Shown in pieces: positions 33,525-43,597 of a DNA stretch of 64,000 nt; the stretch's first letter is position 1; every line of letters starts with the position of its first letter. A program made the position numbers and the translations under genes. This stretch comes from Planotetraspora silvatica (lineage in GTDB: Bacteria; Actinomycetota; Actinomycetes; Streptosporangiales; Streptosporangiaceae), in assembly GCF_016863315.1 (NCBI RefSeq), contig NZ_BOOQ01000002.1, positions 186,001 to 250,000 on the forward strand, read 5' to 3'. The notes beneath the pieces were generated by a model. It had not been told where the DNA came from. It was given only the letters and a program-made list of their open reading frames with translations, and made no database searches.

Positions 33525-33959
33525 CTAGCCGGCCATCGGCAGGGCCGACTGGCCGGGGACCCCCAGGATCGCCTCGACCTCGCCGACGAATCTGTCGGCC
33601 TCGGCGATGAGCTCCTCCGCATCCCTGGGCGTCACGACCCGGACCAAGCCGGCCTCGGCCGCCGCCCGCTTGGTGGCGCTGACCGCGAAGAACGCGGCCC
33701 AGTCCGCGAGCTTGGGCTCCGCCTCCGGCAGCAGTTCCCAGGCGCTGCGCAGCCGCCGCTTGCGCCCGTCCATCGGCCGGGGCCGTGCCGCGAGGATGGC
33801 CGCGGCTGCCCGCAGTGCCGCGAGGTGAGCCGAGACGTACCTGTCGGCGGGCGTGCGCCCCATGGTGGCGTCCGCCAGGCACGTCCTGGCGTCACCGAGG
33901 TGCGCCAGGACGGTCTGCGAGACCCTGGGCCCGCTCCGCTCTTCGATCTGTCCAGTCAT
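33525..33959 (-). CDS. SAV_6107-type HEPN domain protein
   Basis: A 144-residue all-helical protein. ADRYVSAHLAALRAAAAILA (about 39-58) is the family hallmark and includes an R-x4-H pattern (RYVSAH), the motif that forms the active site in HEPN ribonucleases. Whether this family is catalytic is unknown. The ATG at 33959 has a GGAGG site five bases away. The frame is open far upstream, to 34541, so a longer product from the SOS-like promoter cannot be excluded. Convergent with arcA. Confidence 0.8.
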   Translation of the reverse strand: MTGQIEERSGPRVSQTVLAHLGDARTCLADATMGRTPADRYVSAHLAALRAAAAILAARPRPMDGRKRRLRSAWELLPEAEPKLADWAAFFAVSATKRAAAEAGLVRVVTPRDAEELIAEADRFVGEVEAILGVPGQSALPMAG

Positions 33960-34227
33960 GCCCGCCTCCTCGAGTCGTGGCAGCCGGCGGTGATCGCCGG
34001 TGAGATCACAGTTACAGGTCCCACCGACAATTCCGCCGAGGTCAGCAATCTCCGACGACGACATGGAATTCCCGAACACCGCCGGCACTCCCGAGGCCGG
34101 CCGGACGAGGAGCTTCCCCTCTCCCCGTCCGGCCCACGCCGCGGGCCGTGCCGCGTTCGTCTCCGCCGACGACGAAGGCACGGGTCCAACGGGGTGGGCG
34201 CGAGCCGCGAGTCTCACGCCCACTACA
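33960..34227 (-). other. long leader of the HEPN gene
   Basis: No separate gene is supported. If transcription starts at the promoter described at 34231-34259, the HEPN mRNA has a leader of about 265 bases. This leader is open in the HEPN frame (ATG at 34234 and 34065 are in frame), but its composition does not resemble a known domain. Confidence 0.4.
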
Positions 34228-34283
34228 TCGAACATAGATTCGACACCAGCGCGTGTCAAGGATGAGAGCGAACACGTATTCGA
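34228..34283 (-). promoter_or_regulatory. candidate SOS-controlled promoter with two LexA-like boxes
   Basis: TCGAACATAGATTCGA (34228-34243) and GCGAACACGTATTCGA (34268-34283) each differ by one or two bases from the actinobacterial LexA box TCGAAC-n4-GTTCGA. On the minus strand TTGACA (34259-34254) and TATGTT (34236-34231) are 17 bases apart, and the first box covers the -10 hexamer. This is the layout of a LexA-repressed promoter, directed at the HEPN gene. Confidence 0.6.
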
Positions 34284-34333
34284 TTCCCGCCCGCCGGGCG
34301 CCCCACCTCCGGCCACCTCTCCGGCAACGGCGA

Positions 34334-34364
34334 AGGCCCCGCGCGAGATGTTCGCGCGAGGCCT
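34334..34364 (-). terminator. terminator of the L,D-transpeptidase gene
   Basis: AGGCCCCGCGCGA pairs with TCGCGCGAGGCCT around a five-base loop, 13 positions with one mismatch, 44 bases beyond the gene's stop codon. Confidence 0.65.
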
Positions 34365-34407
34365 CGAGCCTGCCGTGCCGTACTCCCGGCGTGGGGCCGG
34401 GACCCTC

Positions 34408-35259
34408 TCAGCGGACGAACTTGCCGCGGACGTGGACGGGCACGCCCGTGCCGAGCAGACCGGGCAGGATCTGCGCGACCGGCATGGGGAGCCGGACGCA
34501 ACCGTGGGACGCGGGGTACAGCGGAACCGACGTCGCGCCATGCAGCGCGATGCCGCCGTTGAAGAAGATCGGGTTGTACAGCGATCCCAGATAGGACGTG
34601 TGCCAGCCCTTCACGCGCCACGTCGTCTTGTAGTTGCCCGTAGGCGTCCTGGCGTTCCCGGAGAACTTCTGCCGCTTGCCGTTCCACACCACCCACTCGG
34701 TGTACGGGATCCCACTGCCGGATGAGATGTGCGAGATCAGCTTCCGCTTGCCCCCGCGGTACAACACCATGATCTGCTTGGTGAGGTTGATCTCGACCCT
34801 GGTCGGCTTGCCCTTGGGGACCAGGACCGTGGGCGCCTTCGGCTTCTCCAGCGCGTTCCACGTCTTCGACGCCACCGTGCTGGTCGGCTTGATGCCCTGG
34901 ACCTTCTGGAAGGCCCAGACGGCGGCCCTCGTGCCCGAGCCGTAGACGCCGTCGACCTTCCCCGGCACGTAACCGAGCTGCTTGAGCCTCGTCTGCAGCG
35001 TCTTGACCGCGGCGCCCTTCGCACCGTACTTGAGCGTCTTCGACGGCGCCGTGAAGGCCGCCGCCGACGTGACCATGCTCTCCTGGAGAGCCGTTCCCAG
35101 CTGCGAGGCGGTCGTCGCCCCCACGGTCGCCACCTGTACGGCGGTGATCCGCGTCGTGCCCGTCCGCGCCTGTGCGGCCTCGGACAGACCACTCGCCATC
35201 AGCGTCACGGCCCCCACCGTGACCAGCGCGGCGGCGGCCAACTTCCGTCGTCCCCCCAT
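34408..35259 (-). CDS. L,D-transpeptidase with peptidoglycan-binding domain
   Basis: A 283-residue secreted cell-wall enzyme that makes 3-3 peptide cross-links or attaches proteins. A signal peptide (MGGRRKLAAAALVTVGAVTL) starts the protein; I chose this ATG over a TTG 12 codons earlier because a GAGAGG site precedes it and the signal is better. A PG_binding_1 domain is at about 75-135 (KTLQTRLKQLGYVPGKVDG), then the YkuD domain with the catalytic SHGCVRL motif and upstream HGATSVPLYP. The gene stands alone between the HEPN promoter and the YbaK gene. Confidence 0.92.
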   Translation of the reverse strand: MGGRRKLAAAALVTVGAVTLMASGLSEAAQARTGTTRITAVQVATVGATTASQLGTALQESMVTSAAAFTAPSKTLKYGAKGAAVKTLQTRLKQLGYVPGKVDGVYGSGTRAAVWAFQKVQGIKPTSTVASKTWNALEKPKAPTVLVPKGKPTRVEINLTKQIMVLYRGGKRKLISHISSGSGIPYTEWVVWNGKRQKFSGNARTPTGNYKTTWRVKGWHTSYLGSLYNPIFFNGGIALHGATSVPLYPASHGCVRLPMPVAQILPGLLGTGVPVHVRGKFVR

Positions 35260-35388
35260 CGCGTCCAACCTCTCGTTTAGGCCAAATTGGATCAAGGGAT
35301 CCTGTGGGTATGGTGGGCCCGTCCCATCGAGGGATCAAGTGGCGATAACGGATCGCTCATGCCCACTCACCGTGTTTAGAGTGTCCGC

Positions 35389-35865
35389 GTGCCAGAAAAG
35401 TTGCATCCCAACGCCGTCCGGGTGGCCGAAGCCCTCCGCTCACACGGCATCGAGAGCGAAATCGTGGTCCTCACGGACAGCGCGCCGACGGCCGCGACGG
35501 CCGCGGCCCAACTCGGCTGCGAGATCGGGGCGATCGCGAACAGCCTGATCTTCAACGCGGACGACGCCCCCCTGCTCGTGCTCACCAGCGGGGCCCACCG
35601 CGTGAACACCGACCTGGTCGCCGGCCTCGTGGGGGCGCGGAAGGTGCGGCGGGCCACCCCGGAGTTCGTCCGGGAGCACACCGGCCAGCCGATCGGCGGC
35701 GTCGCCCCCGTCGGGCACCCGGCGCAGGTCCGCACCCTGGTCGACACCTGGCTCGACGAGCACGAGACCGTCTGGGCCGCGGCGGGTCACCCGCACACGG
35801 TCTTCGCCACGACGTACGGCGAGCTCCTGAAGATCACCGGAGGCACGGCCGCAGAGGTCGGATGA
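35389..35865 (+). CDS. YbaK/prolyl-tRNA deacylase-type protein
   Basis: A 158-residue free-standing editing domain that hydrolyses misacylated tRNA, typically Cys- or Ala-tRNA(Pro). The conserved IANSLIF, LLVLTSGAHRVN and GQPIGGVAPVGHP segments are present, the last being the substrate loop. GTG start. The family's substrate choice cannot be read from these motifs. Confidence 0.88.
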   Translation: MPEKLHPNAVRVAEALRSHGIESEIVVLTDSAPTAATAAAQLGCEIGAIANSLIFNADDAPLLVLTSGAHRVNTDLVAGLVGARKVRRATPEFVREHTGQPIGGVAPVGHPAQVRTLVDTWLDEHETVWAAAGHPHTVFATTYGELLKITGGTAAEVG

Positions 35866-35967
35866 GGCCCTGGTGGATGGCGTGGACGGTCCGTGAGGCC
35901 CGGGAAAGATCCGCCGGCGGCTTCTCATCGGCGGGCGGGGCACGCGGTCTTTGCTAGGGTCCGGAAA

Positions 35968-36519
35968 GTGATCCAACTGCGACGCGTCGGGCCCGACCGG
36001 TTCATCGCGGCACTCGACACGGTGCTGACGATCTACGCCGCGGCCATGCGCCCGCCGCCGGATCAGCTCCCCGGCCGCCTCGCCATCATGCGCAACCACG
36101 CGACCTATCCCGACTTCGTGTGCATGCTCGCGGAGGCTCCGGAGATCGTCGCCTTCGCCTACGGCTTTCACGGCACTCCCGGGCAGTGGTGGCACGACGT
36201 GGTCCGCCGCGCCCTGCGGGACCGGGCGGGCGCCCCGATCGCGGAGAACTGGTTCGGGGACGCCCTGGAGATCGCGGAGGTCCACGTCCACCCCGACCAC
36301 CAGGGCAAGGGCATCGGCCGCCGGATGATCCACGGGCTCTGTGAGGGCCGGCGCGAGCGCACGGCCGTACTGTCCACCCACGACGCGCCGACGGCCGCCC
36401 GCCACCTCTACCGTGACATCGGCTTCGTCGACCTCATGACGGAGTTCGTCTTCCCCGGCGGCTACGAGGACTACGCCATCGCCGGCACGAGCCTGCCTCT
36501 GTCTCCGCTGGCGGGGTGA
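35968..36519 (+). CDS. GNAT-family N-acetyltransferase
   Basis: A 183-residue acetyl-CoA-dependent transferase. The acetyl-CoA loop is IAEVHVHPDHQGKGIGRRM, with the Q/R-x-x-G-x-G/A motif QGKGIG, followed by the usual C-terminal part AARHLYRDIGF. GTG start after a GGAAA stretch. The acceptor substrate is unknown. It ends nine bases before the convergent metF gene. Confidence 0.88.
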   Translation: MIQLRRVGPDRFIAALDTVLTIYAAAMRPPPDQLPGRLAIMRNHATYPDFVCMLAEAPEIVAFAYGFHGTPGQWWHDVVRRALRDRAGAPIAENWFGDALEIAEVHVHPDHQGKGIGRRMIHGLCEGRRERTAVLSTHDAPTAARHLYRDIGFVDLMTEFVFPGGYEDYAIAGTSLPLSPLAG

Positions 36520-36528
36520 ACCCGCAGG

Positions 36529-37458
36529 TCAGCGGCGTACGGTCGCGGTGGCGGGGGCCAGCGCCTCGAACACCTCGCGGGTGGCGCTCGACCGGTTGAA
36601 GGTGATGAAGTGGATGCCGGGCGCGCCCTCGTCGAGGAGGGTCCGGCACAGCTCGGCGGCATGCTCGATGCCCAGCCGGCGCACCGCCGCGGGATCGTCG
36701 GCGACCGCCTCGAACCGCGCGGCCACCTCCGGCGGGAACGGGGCGCCCGACAACTGCTCCGAGCGCGCGATGGTGCTCATCTGGGTGACGGGCATGATGC
36801 CCGGGATGATCGGGGTGTCGCAGCCCCTGGCCGCGACCCGGTCGCGCAGGCGCAGGTAGTCGTCGGCCTTGAAGAACATCTGCGTGATCGCGTAGTCCGC
36901 TCCGGCGCGGCACTTCTGGACGAAGAACTCGGTGTCGGACTCGATCGTCGCCGACCGCGGATGCTTGTAGGGGAAGGCCGCGACCCCGACGCAGAACTCG
37001 CCCGCCTGACGGATCAGCCGGACCAGGTCCTCGGCGTACAGCACGCCCTCCGGATGCTTGACCCACTCGCTCAGGGGGTCGGCCCCGCGCGGGTCCCCCC
37101 GCACGGCGAGGATGTTGCGGACGCCGGCGTCGGCGAACCTGCCGATCAGGTGCCGCAGCTCGCGGATCGAGTGATCGACCGCAGTGAAGTGGGCGACCGG
37201 TGTGAGCGTCGTCTCGTGCGCCAGGCGTTCGACGATGTCCACCGTGCGATCACGGGTGGAACCCCCGGCGCCGTAGGTCACCGAGACGAACGTGGGACGC
37301 AACGCCTCCAGCTCACGGATCGCCCGCCACAGCTGGCGCTCACCCTCATCGGTCTTCGGCGGGAAGAACTCGAACGAGAACGATCGCTCACCCGCGGCCA
37401 GCAGCTCGCGGACCGTCGGAACTCGTTCAGGAAGCCGTGACGGAAGACCGAGAGCCAT
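36529..37458 (-). CDS. metF: 5,10-methylenetetrahydrofolate reductase
   Basis: A 309-residue flavoenzyme making 5-methyltetrahydrofolate for methionine synthesis. The start is [46 protein letters not shown] and HLTAVDHS-type (HFTAVDHS) motifs mark the active site. The frame is open 15 codons further upstream but without a ribosome site. It is divergent from the polyprenyl synthase, matching the conserved metF/idsA pair of actinobacteria. Confidence 0.94.
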   Translation of the reverse strand: MALGLPSRLPERVPTVRELLAAGERSFSFEFFPPKTDEGERQLWRAIRELEALRPTFVSVTYGAGGSTRDRTVDIVERLAHETTLTPVAHFTAVDHSIRELRHLIGRFADAGVRNILAVRGDPRGADPLSEWVKHPEGVLYAEDLVRLIRQAGEFCVGVAAFPYKHPRSATIESDTEFFVQKCRAGADYAITQMFFKADDYLRLRDRVAARGCDTPIIPGIMPVTQMSTIARSEQLSGAPFPPEVAARFEAVADDPAAVRRLGIEHAAELCRTLLDEGAPGIHFITFNRSSATREVFEALAPATATVRR

Positions 37459-37604
37459 GGCCCCAACGTTACATGTCGCGTCAACCGGGCCAGAGCCTCT
37501 CACCCCGCCCGGCGGGCACAGACGGTGCGAGACTAATCACAAAACAGTAGCAACAGGGGTATCTCCAGATAGGACGTTCGATCAACCGCGGTTACCCTCA
37601 AAGC

Positions 37605-38672
37605 ATGACCGCTTCCGCCGCTCCGTTCGACCTCATTCGCCCGGAGGTGGACCGATCTCTGCGCATGTTCGTCGACCGGCAGCGTCCTCTGTTCACCGAC
37701 CCTCAGCTGGCCGTCCTGCTGAGCACGGCGGAGGACTTCCTCGCGGGCGGGAAGCGGTTGCGGCCGGCCTTCTGCTACTGGGGCTGGCGTGCCGCGGGAG
37801 GCGGGGACGACCCCGCGCTCCACGCCGCCGCCGCCTCGCTCGAACTCCTGCAGGCGAGCGCGCTCATCCACGACGACGTGATGGACTCCAGCGACGTCCG
37901 CCGCGGCATGCCGGCCGTTCACCGCAAGTTCGAGCAGATGCACAGGCAGGCCGGCTGGCACGGGTCCGCGAAGCAGTTCGGGGAGGGCGCCGCCGTCCTG
38001 CTCGGCAACCTGCTCCTCATCTGGGCCGGCGAGATGTGGCGCAACAGCGGTCTGGGGCCGGAGGCGCTCGCCGCGGCGCAGCCGGTCCATGAGCACATGC
38101 TGACCGAGCTCATGTCGGGGCAGTACCTCGACCTGCTGGAGCAGGCCCAGGGAGAGAGCACCCTCGACGGGGCGCTCCGCGTCGCCCTCTACAAGAGCGG
38201 CAAATACTCCGTCGAGCAGCCGCTCCGGCTGGGCCTCGTGCTCGCGGCCCGGGCCCAGCACCCGTGGATCGACAAACTCTGCGTCCAGTACGGCCAGCAG
38301 GTCGGCATCGCGTTCCAGCTCCGCGACGACATCCTCGGCGTCTTCGGCGATCCCGCGGAGACCGGGAAGCCGGCGGGAGACGACCTGCGCGAGGGCAAGC
38401 GGACCATCCTCATCGCGCGGACCCTCTCGGTGGCGTCGCCCGCCCAGGCGGAGGTCGTGCGCACCCTGCTCGGGGATCCCCTGCTCGACGCGGACGGGGT
38501 CGAGCGGCTCCGCTCCGTGATCCTGGACACCGGCGCGCTGTCGGCGTGCGAGGAGATGATCAAACGGTTCCTCGACGACGCCCTGCACGCTCTGGAGCAT
38601 GCCCCCATCGACGAGAGCGCACGTACGGCCCTCGCCGCGCTCGCCGTGGCGGCCACGTCCCGGCGGACCTGA
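37605..38672 (+). CDS. polyprenyl diphosphate synthase (trans-type)
   Basis: A 355-residue all-helical prenyltransferase condensing isopentenyl diphosphate onto an allylic primer. The first aspartate-rich motif is in LIHDDVMDSSDVRRG and the second in FQLRDDILGVFGD; GGKRLRPAF is the diphosphate-binding entry. Residues before the first motif (LLQASALIHDD) suggest a geranyl- or geranylgeranyl-diphosphate length, but chain length cannot be fixed. It is homologous to the idsA gene beside metF in mycobacteria. Confidence 0.92.
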   Translation: MTASAAPFDLIRPEVDRSLRMFVDRQRPLFTDPQLAVLLSTAEDFLAGGKRLRPAFCYWGWRAAGGGDDPALHAAAASLELLQASALIHDDVMDSSDVRRGMPAVHRKFEQMHRQAGWHGSAKQFGEGAAVLLGNLLLIWAGEMWRNSGLGPEALAAAQPVHEHMLTELMSGQYLDLLEQAQGESTLDGALRVALYKSGKYSVEQPLRLGLVLAARAQHPWIDKLCVQYGQQVGIAFQLRDDILGVFGDPAETGKPAGDDLREGKRTILIARTLSVASPAQAEVVRTLLGDPLLDADGVERLRSVILDTGALSACEEMIKRFLDDALHALEHAPIDESARTALAALAVAATSRRT

Positions 38673-38708
38673 GCACGGCCGAAGCGGGTCTTACGGAGGT
38701 CCGCGTGG

Positions 38709-39362
38709 TCAGAGCGGAACCGAGGCGAGCCGCGCCCGCAGCCCGGCCGCGGCCTCCCGGGGGTCGTCGGCCTCGGTGATCGCCCTCACGACGACGGCAC
38801 GGCGCACGCCGTACGACATGACCTCGTCGAGCGTGTCAAGCCCGATCCCCCCGATGCCGAACCACGGCCGGCCGGCACCGAGATCGGCGGCATGCTTGAG
38901 CAGGGCGGGGCCGGGCGCGTGGCGGCCAGGCTTGGTCGGGGTCGGCCAGATGGGGCCGCAGCAGAAGTAGTCGACGCCGGGCTGCACCGCCGCGGCCGAG
39001 GCCTCGTCCGCCGAGTGCGTGGACCGGCCGATCAGGATGCCGGGGCCGAGGATCTCCCGCGCGAGCGCGACGGGCAGGTCGTCCTGGCCCAGGTGAAGGA
39101 TGTCCGGGCGGGCCGCGTGGGCGATGTCCGCCCGGTCGTTCACCGCCAGGAGCGCCCCATGCCTGTCGCAGGCAGCACGGAAGACCTCGAGCAGTTCGAG
39201 CTCTTCACGCGCCTCCAGGCCCTTGTCCCGCAACTGGACGATGTCCACTCCGCCCGCCAGGGCCGCGTCGAGGAAGTCCTCGAGATCGCCGCGGTCCCTC
39301 CTGGCGTCGGTGCAGAGATAGAGCCTGGCATGCGCGAGTCGCTCGCGCCGGGTGTCGGTCAC
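38709..39362 (-). CDS. thiE: thiamine-phosphate synthase
   Basis: A 217-residue TIM-barrel enzyme joining hydroxymethylpyrimidine diphosphate and thiazole phosphate. The motifs [27 protein letters not shown] and [10 protein letters not shown] are diagnostic. I chose the GTG at 39362 ([20 protein letters not shown]) since the open frame before it is poor. It is transcribed away from thiO-thiS-thiG and has no riboswitch of its own that I can see. Confidence 0.93.
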   Translation of the reverse strand: MTDTRRERLAHARLYLCTDARRDRGDLEDFLDAALAGGVDIVQLRDKGLEAREELELLEVFRAACDRHGALLAVNDRADIAHAARPDILHLGQDDLPVALAREILGPGILIGRSTHSADEASAAAVQPGVDYFCCGPIWPTPTKPGRHAPGPALLKHAADLGAGRPWFGIGGIGLDTLDEVMSYGVRRAVVVRAITEADDPREAAAGLRARLASVPL

Positions 39363-39390
39363 CCGACCACAATGCCACGGGCCGCCGGGA

Positions 39391-39765
39391 TCAGAATCCC
39401 AGTGCCTGAGCCCTCCGCTTGACCTCGGTGTGCCGTCCCGCGAGGACCGCGTCGATCGGCGAACCGGGAAGCGAGGGGTCCGGTGTGAACAGCCACCGGA
39501 TCGCCTCGACATCGCCGTAGCCCGCGTCGGACAGCACGGTCAGCGTGCCGGGAAGCCCCTTGAGGACATCCCCGTCCGCGATGAACACGGCCGGGATGTG
39601 CGGCTCACCGCCGCCCCTGCGGGCGCCGACGAGCTTCTTGTCCTTCAGCAGCTGCTTGGCTCGTCCGATGGACAGCCTCAGCCTCTCCGCGACCTCGGAA
39701 AGGGGGAGCCACTCCCCCACCAGCCGGTCGGTCTCCACGTCGATCTGCGCAACAGTAAGCGTCAC
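39391..39765 (-). CDS. Rv2175c-type DNA-binding protein
   Basis: A 124-residue winged-helix protein homologous to M. tuberculosis Rv2175c, a substrate of the kinase PknL. The helix-turn-helix is [28 protein letters not shown] (about 18-45, with further residues), and [25 protein letters not shown] is the conserved C-terminal part. A PASTA kinase gene lies four kilobases away. The N-terminal threonines ([13 protein letters not shown]) correspond to the region phosphorylated in the mycobacterial protein. Confidence 0.88.
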   Translation of the reverse strand: MTLTVAQIDVETDRLVGEWLPLSEVAERLRLSIGRAKQLLKDKKLVGARRGGGEPHIPAVFIADGDVLKGLPGTLTVLSDAGYGDVEAIRWLFTPDPSLPGSPIDAVLAGRHTEVKRRAQALGF

Positions 39766-39808
39766 GAAACCACCATTACCACAGCCGACCTTCCAGGAAA
39801 CACCTCGA

Positions 39809-40987
39809 TTACGCCATAATACAGTCGCGGAGAGTCACTGCCGGATTGATCAACCGGGTGACGTCGAGCCGCTGGCCACCCTCGACGACGCGGCGCCCCT
39901 GCACGAGGTCCCGCGGCCGGTCGACGGTGAGGATGGCCGCCAGCCGATCATCGGCGGCGAGCCAGCATACCGCCCACTTCTCGTCCACGAGGGGATCCCC
40001 CCGCAGCAGCAGGCGCTCCGCCGTCCCCCGGTGCCCGGCGAACTGCACCATGTGGCCGAACTGCTCCGACCAGAAATACGGAACGGGGTCGTAGACCGCG
40101 ACCTCGCCGAGCAGCGTCGCCGCCGCGGTGTCGGGGGCGCCGAGAGCCGTGTCCCAGTGCTCGACCCGCATCCGGCGTCCGAACCTGCGCGACCACCAGT
40201 TGGCGCAGTCGCCGACGGCGACCACGTTGGCGAGCGAGGTCCGCAGGTGCTCGTCGACGACCACGCCGTCCTCGACGGCCACGGCGGAGCCCTTCAGCCA
40301 GTCGACGGCGGGGCGCACGCCGACACAGGTGAGGATGACGTCCGCCTCGATCCTGGCGCCCGACATCAGGGTCACCCCGTCCGGGTCCACGCTGCCGACC
40401 ATCGCACCCAGCCGCAACTCGACGCCCGCCTTGCCGTACCAGGGGATCGTGTGGCCGCCGGCGGCGACGCCCAGCGCGGCGGACAGCGGCGCCTCACCCG
40501 CCTCGATCACGGTGACCGCGCAGCCGGCCTTGGCGGCGGCGGTCGCGACCTCGGCGCCGATCCAGCCCGCGCCGATCACCACGATCCTGGCGCCGGGGAC
40601 GAGCTGTGCCCGCAGGGCCAGTGCGTCGTCGATGGTGCGCAGGACGTGCTGACGGCCCTCGCCCCGCAGCCGTACGGGCGAGGCGCCTGTGGCGATGACG
40701 AGGCCGTCGTAGTCGAGCTCGCCCTCCGTGGTCTCCACCACGCCGTCGCGCAGGCCCTTCGCGGCGATGCCCAGGCACAGCCGGACGTCGAGGGCCTCGA
40801 GGTCGGAGTCGACGACCGTGGAGTCGGCCTGGCCGAGCAGCACCGCCTTGGACAGCGGCGGCCTGTCGTAGGGGCGATGCGGTTCCTCGCCGACCAGCGT
40901 GATCCGCCCAGCGAACCCGTGGGCACGCAGCGCCTCGACACTTCGCACGCCGGCGAGACCGGCTCCCACAACCACGACGTGATCCAC
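39809..40987 (-). CDS. FAD-dependent oxidoreductase, ferredoxin-reductase type
   Basis: A 392-residue flavoprotein with two Rossmann motifs: VVVVGAGLAGVRSVEALR at the start (FAD) and VVIGAGWIGAEVATAA near 150 (NAD(P)H). DVILTCVGVRP and NVVAVGDCANW are also typical of rubredoxin/ferredoxin reductases of oxygenase systems. No ferredoxin or P450 gene is adjacent, so its partner is unknown. I chose the GTG at 40987; the frame is open for another 450 codons upstream across the riboswitch and thiO antisense strand, which is not coding. Confidence 0.88.
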   Translation of the reverse strand: MDHVVVVGAGLAGVRSVEALRAHGFAGRITLVGEEPHRPYDRPPLSKAVLLGQADSTVVDSDLEALDVRLCLGIAAKGLRDGVVETTEGELDYDGLVIATGASPVRLRGEGRQHVLRTIDDALALRAQLVPGARIVVIGAGWIGAEVATAAAKAGCAVTVIEAGEAPLSAALGVAAGGHTIPWYGKAGVELRLGAMVGSVDPDGVTLMSGARIEADVILTCVGVRPAVDWLKGSAVAVEDGVVVDEHLRTSLANVVAVGDCANWWSRRFGRRMRVEHWDTALGAPDTAAATLLGEVAVYDPVPYFWSEQFGHMVQFAGHRGTAERLLLRGDPLVDEKWAVCWLAADDRLAAILTVDRPRDLVQGRRVVEGGQRLDVTRLINPAVTLRDCIMA

Positions 40988-41123
40988 GACCTGACCATAG
41001 ATTGCCGACACGGCCACCCGCCAATGGAGAGTGGATAACGAATTGACTAAGTACTGCGCACAATGCGTAATGACCGCCTTGTGCGTATCCCTCCCGATCA
41101 GGGCTAGGCTAGGGGCGTAAGAC

Positions 41124-41214
41124 GCGCGGGAGCCCGGCAGGCCGGGCTGAGAGGAGAGCGTGAGGCTCTCGACCGCAATCGACCTGATCCGGGTAATGCC
41201 GGCGAAGGGAGCGC
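41124..41214 (+). ncRNA. TPP riboswitch (THI element)
   Basis: The thiamine pyrophosphate aptamer is complete: CGGGAGCC and GCUGAGAGGA form the pyrimidine-sensing arm, and ACCUGAUCCGGGUAAUGCC with GCGAAGGGA the diphosphate-sensing arm. GCGC at 41124-41127 pairs with GCGC at 41211-41214 to close P1. The thiO start GTG is two bases beyond P1, and the AAGGGAG ribosome site lies inside the aptamer, so ligand binding should hide it directly. Confidence 0.93.
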
Positions 41215-41215
41215 A

Positions 41216-43433
<2,218 letters not shown>

Positions 43434-43503
43434 ACCCGGCCGGGGCGCCTCCGGCCCTCACCAGGGGTCAAGGCCGCCGTAAATGACGGTTATCGCAGCA
43501 AGT

Positions 43504-43542
43504 GACCTTTCCGTTGGCGTCGAATTGACGCCGGAAAAGGTC
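43504..43542 (+). terminator. possible hairpin after the thi operon
   Basis: GGCGTC and GACGCC form the inner stem around GAATT, and GACCTTTCC and GGAAAAGGTC the outer one with a small internal loop. It is 70 bases after thiG and 56 before the kinase gene, so it may end the thi operon or lie in the kinase leader. Confidence 0.4.
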
Positions 43543-43597
43543 TCAGTTTGGGATTCCCGAGCCCGGCGAGTGGCAAATCACCCTTAAACTCGGGCGC

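Noticed and set aside
34042-34275. Small minus-strand gene between the HEPN and transpeptidase genes
   Set aside because: It overlaps the candidate SOS promoter, has no ribosome site, and its composition is typical of noncoding GC-rich sequence.
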